A stretch of 5,548 nucleotides of DNA, from NCBI GenBank assembly GCA_900767075.1, contig CAAFXX010000160.1, forward strand, positions 1 to 5,548, read 5' to 3'. Positions 4,508 to 5,548 of this stretch are shown here, piece after piece. Made by a program: the position numbers and the translations under genes. Numbering within the stretch: position 1 is the first letter of the stretch; every line of letters begins with the position of its first letter. Source of the DNA: Bacteroidales bacterium. Its GTDB lineage: Bacteria; Bacteroidota; Bacteroidia; Bacteroidales; Muribaculaceae. Under the pieces are notes generated by a model. The model saw nothing but the letters and a program-made list of their open reading frames with translations, was not told the origin of the DNA and did no database searches.

Positions 4508-5548
4508 ATGATTAGAAAAATCTTAATGCTGAGCGTGCTCATATTTACGGCCACGCTTGGCGCCCTGGGACAGAAAGTGGAGATGGATCTGCCGTCGGCC
4601 ACCGTGAAACAGGCCATCGGAGAGTTGCACCGTCAGGGATACTCCCTGGTATATCAGGCCGGGGACCTTGACACGTCCAAGCGTATCAAGGTCAAGGCCA
4701 ACACGCTGCGCAAGGCGGTGTCACAGATTCTTGCCGGCCAGGACGTGACATACGAAATCAGCGGCAAGACCGTTTTGGTACGCCGTGCCGACGCTCAGAA
4801 ATCCGAAGGCAAAAAGGAGAAGAAACCGAAAGCCGTCTTTCCAATCGAAGGCGAAGTCGTCGACGAATACGGCGAGCCGGTGACGGGTGCCACGGTAATG
4901 GTGAAGGGTACGACTCGCGGAACCACCACCGACCTGGACGGCAAATGGAATCTGACGGCATCGCCTGACGAGCAACTGGAAATCCGCTTCGTATCGTACG
5001 CTCCTCAGACTGTCAAGGTGGGCGACAACCGATCGTTTCGCACTGTCCTGCAGGAAGATGCCGCACAACTCTCGGAAGTCGTAGTGGTGGGATACGGCCA
5101 GCAGAAAAAGGTGAATCTGACAGGATCGGTATCGTCCGTCGATGTGGCGGAACAATCCAAATCACGCCCTTTCACCGACTTGTCGCAGGCCCTTTCCGGA
5201 GCCGCTGCGGGTTTGAACGTGATGAGCACCAGCAGCCAGCCCAACTCCGAGAATTCATCGATTCTGATCCGCGGCATCGGCACGCTCAACAATTCGGCGC
5301 CCCTGATTCTTGTGGACGGCATGGAGATGTCGCTCAGTGACGTCAACCCCAACGATGTGGCCTCCATTTCCGTACTGAAGGACGCCGCAGCCTGTTCCAT
5401 CTATGGCAACCGCGGCGCAAACGGCGTAATACTGATCACGACCAAAAACGCCGGCGAGGGTCACGTAAATGTCACTTATGCCGGACGGCTCACTTACGAA
5501 ACGACATCCAGACGCCATCGTCAGATAACGGATTACGCCACCTACATG
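4508..5548 (+). CDS. SusC/RagA-family TonB-dependent receptor with STN domain, 5' part
   Basis: The frame is open from the ATG at 4508 to the window end, giving 347 residues of a protein usually near 1,000-1,150. Residues 1-22 are a signal peptide. Residues 23-91 form an STN domain (VEMDLPSATVKQAIGEL to YEISGKTVLV), the periplasmic module that signals to FecR. A lysine-rich linker (98-108) leads to a carboxypeptidase-regulatory-like domain (113-183: GEVVDEYGEPVTGATVMVKG, TDLDGKW). The plug domain follows from about 188, with SEVVVVGYGQQKKVNLTGSV, ILIRGIGTLN, PLILVDGME, and the SusC signature SIYGNRGANGVILITTK. The beta-barrel lies beyond the window. The protein imports an oligosaccharide or other large ligand across the outer membrane using TonB energy, normally with a SusD-like lipoprotein encoded next. 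The ATG is 10 bp after the anti-sigma stop; a second in-frame ATG at 4526 would lose the basic start of the signal peptide. The substrate cannot be told from this part. Confidence 0.95.
   Translation, partial: MIRKILMLSVLIFTATLGALGQKVEMDLPSATVKQAIGELHRQGYSLVYQAGDLDTSKRIKVKANTLRKAVSQILAGQDVTYEISGKTVLVRRADAQKSEGKKEKKPKAVFPIEGEVVDEYGEPVTGATVMVKGTTRGTTTDLDGKWNLTASPDEQLEIRFVSYAPQTVKVGDNRSFRTVLQEDAAQLSEVVVVGYGQQKKVNLTGSVSSVDVAEQSKSRPFTDLSQALSGAAAGLNVMSTSSQPNSENSSILIRGIGTLNNSAPLILVDGMEMSLSDVNPNDVASISVLKDAAACSIYGNRGANGVILITTKNAGEGHVNVTYAGRLTYETTSRRHRQITDYATYM

Noticed and set aside
1..5548. CRISPR array, tRNA, rRNA or insertion sequence
   Set aside because: No regularly spaced repeats, no cloverleaf-like segments, no transposase frame and no terminal inverted repeats were seen.

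Overview
The window looks like a chromosomal piece from a Bacteroidota bacterium, most likely order Bacteroidales (a Muribaculaceae- or Prevotella-like gut lineage would fit, but genus cannot be fixed from sequence alone). The reasons are: an ECF sigma / FecR anti-sigma / SusC-type TonB-dependent receptor operon; no Shine-Dalgarno sequences but A-rich leaders in front of start codons; a TAnnTTTG-like promoter box; and C-termini resembling the type IX secretion (Por) sorting tail.

Layout: positions 1-33 may hold the first codons of a leftward gene that leaves the window. Positions 34-694 are intergenic: an AT-rich left half with a perfect 15-bp palindrome and GCAAT-type motifs about one helical turn apart, then a GC-richer patch (about 295-480) that can fold into hairpins, then an A-rich leader. 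Two tandem paralogous genes (695-1693 and 1816-2835) encode secreted proteins of 332 and 339 residues, each with a signal peptide, an aromatic-rich probable beta-sandwich body and a degenerate sorting-tail-like C-terminus. A strong hairpin (2858-2891) separates them from a tightly packed rightward operon: ECF sigma factor (2918-3478), FecR-family anti-sigma factor (3490-4497) and the first 347 residues of a SusC-like receptor carrying an STN signalling domain (4508 to the window end).

How it works together: the operon is a standard trans-envelope signalling unit. By family knowledge, ligand binding by the SusC-like receptor is passed through its periplasmic STN domain to the C-terminal part of FecR, which spans the inner membrane and releases the sigma factor. 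With 11- and 10-bp gaps between the genes, sigma, anti-sigma and receptor are probably made from one message and autoregulated. A SusD-like lipoprotein and glycan-degrading enzymes would be expected beyond the right edge but are not visible. The link between the paralogue pair and this operon is only adjacency.

The part I cannot assign to a named family is the paralogue pair. It shows duplication with copied upstream elements, a 25-bp stretch of exact identity, and gain of cysteines in the second copy. The signalling operon itself is a well-known type.
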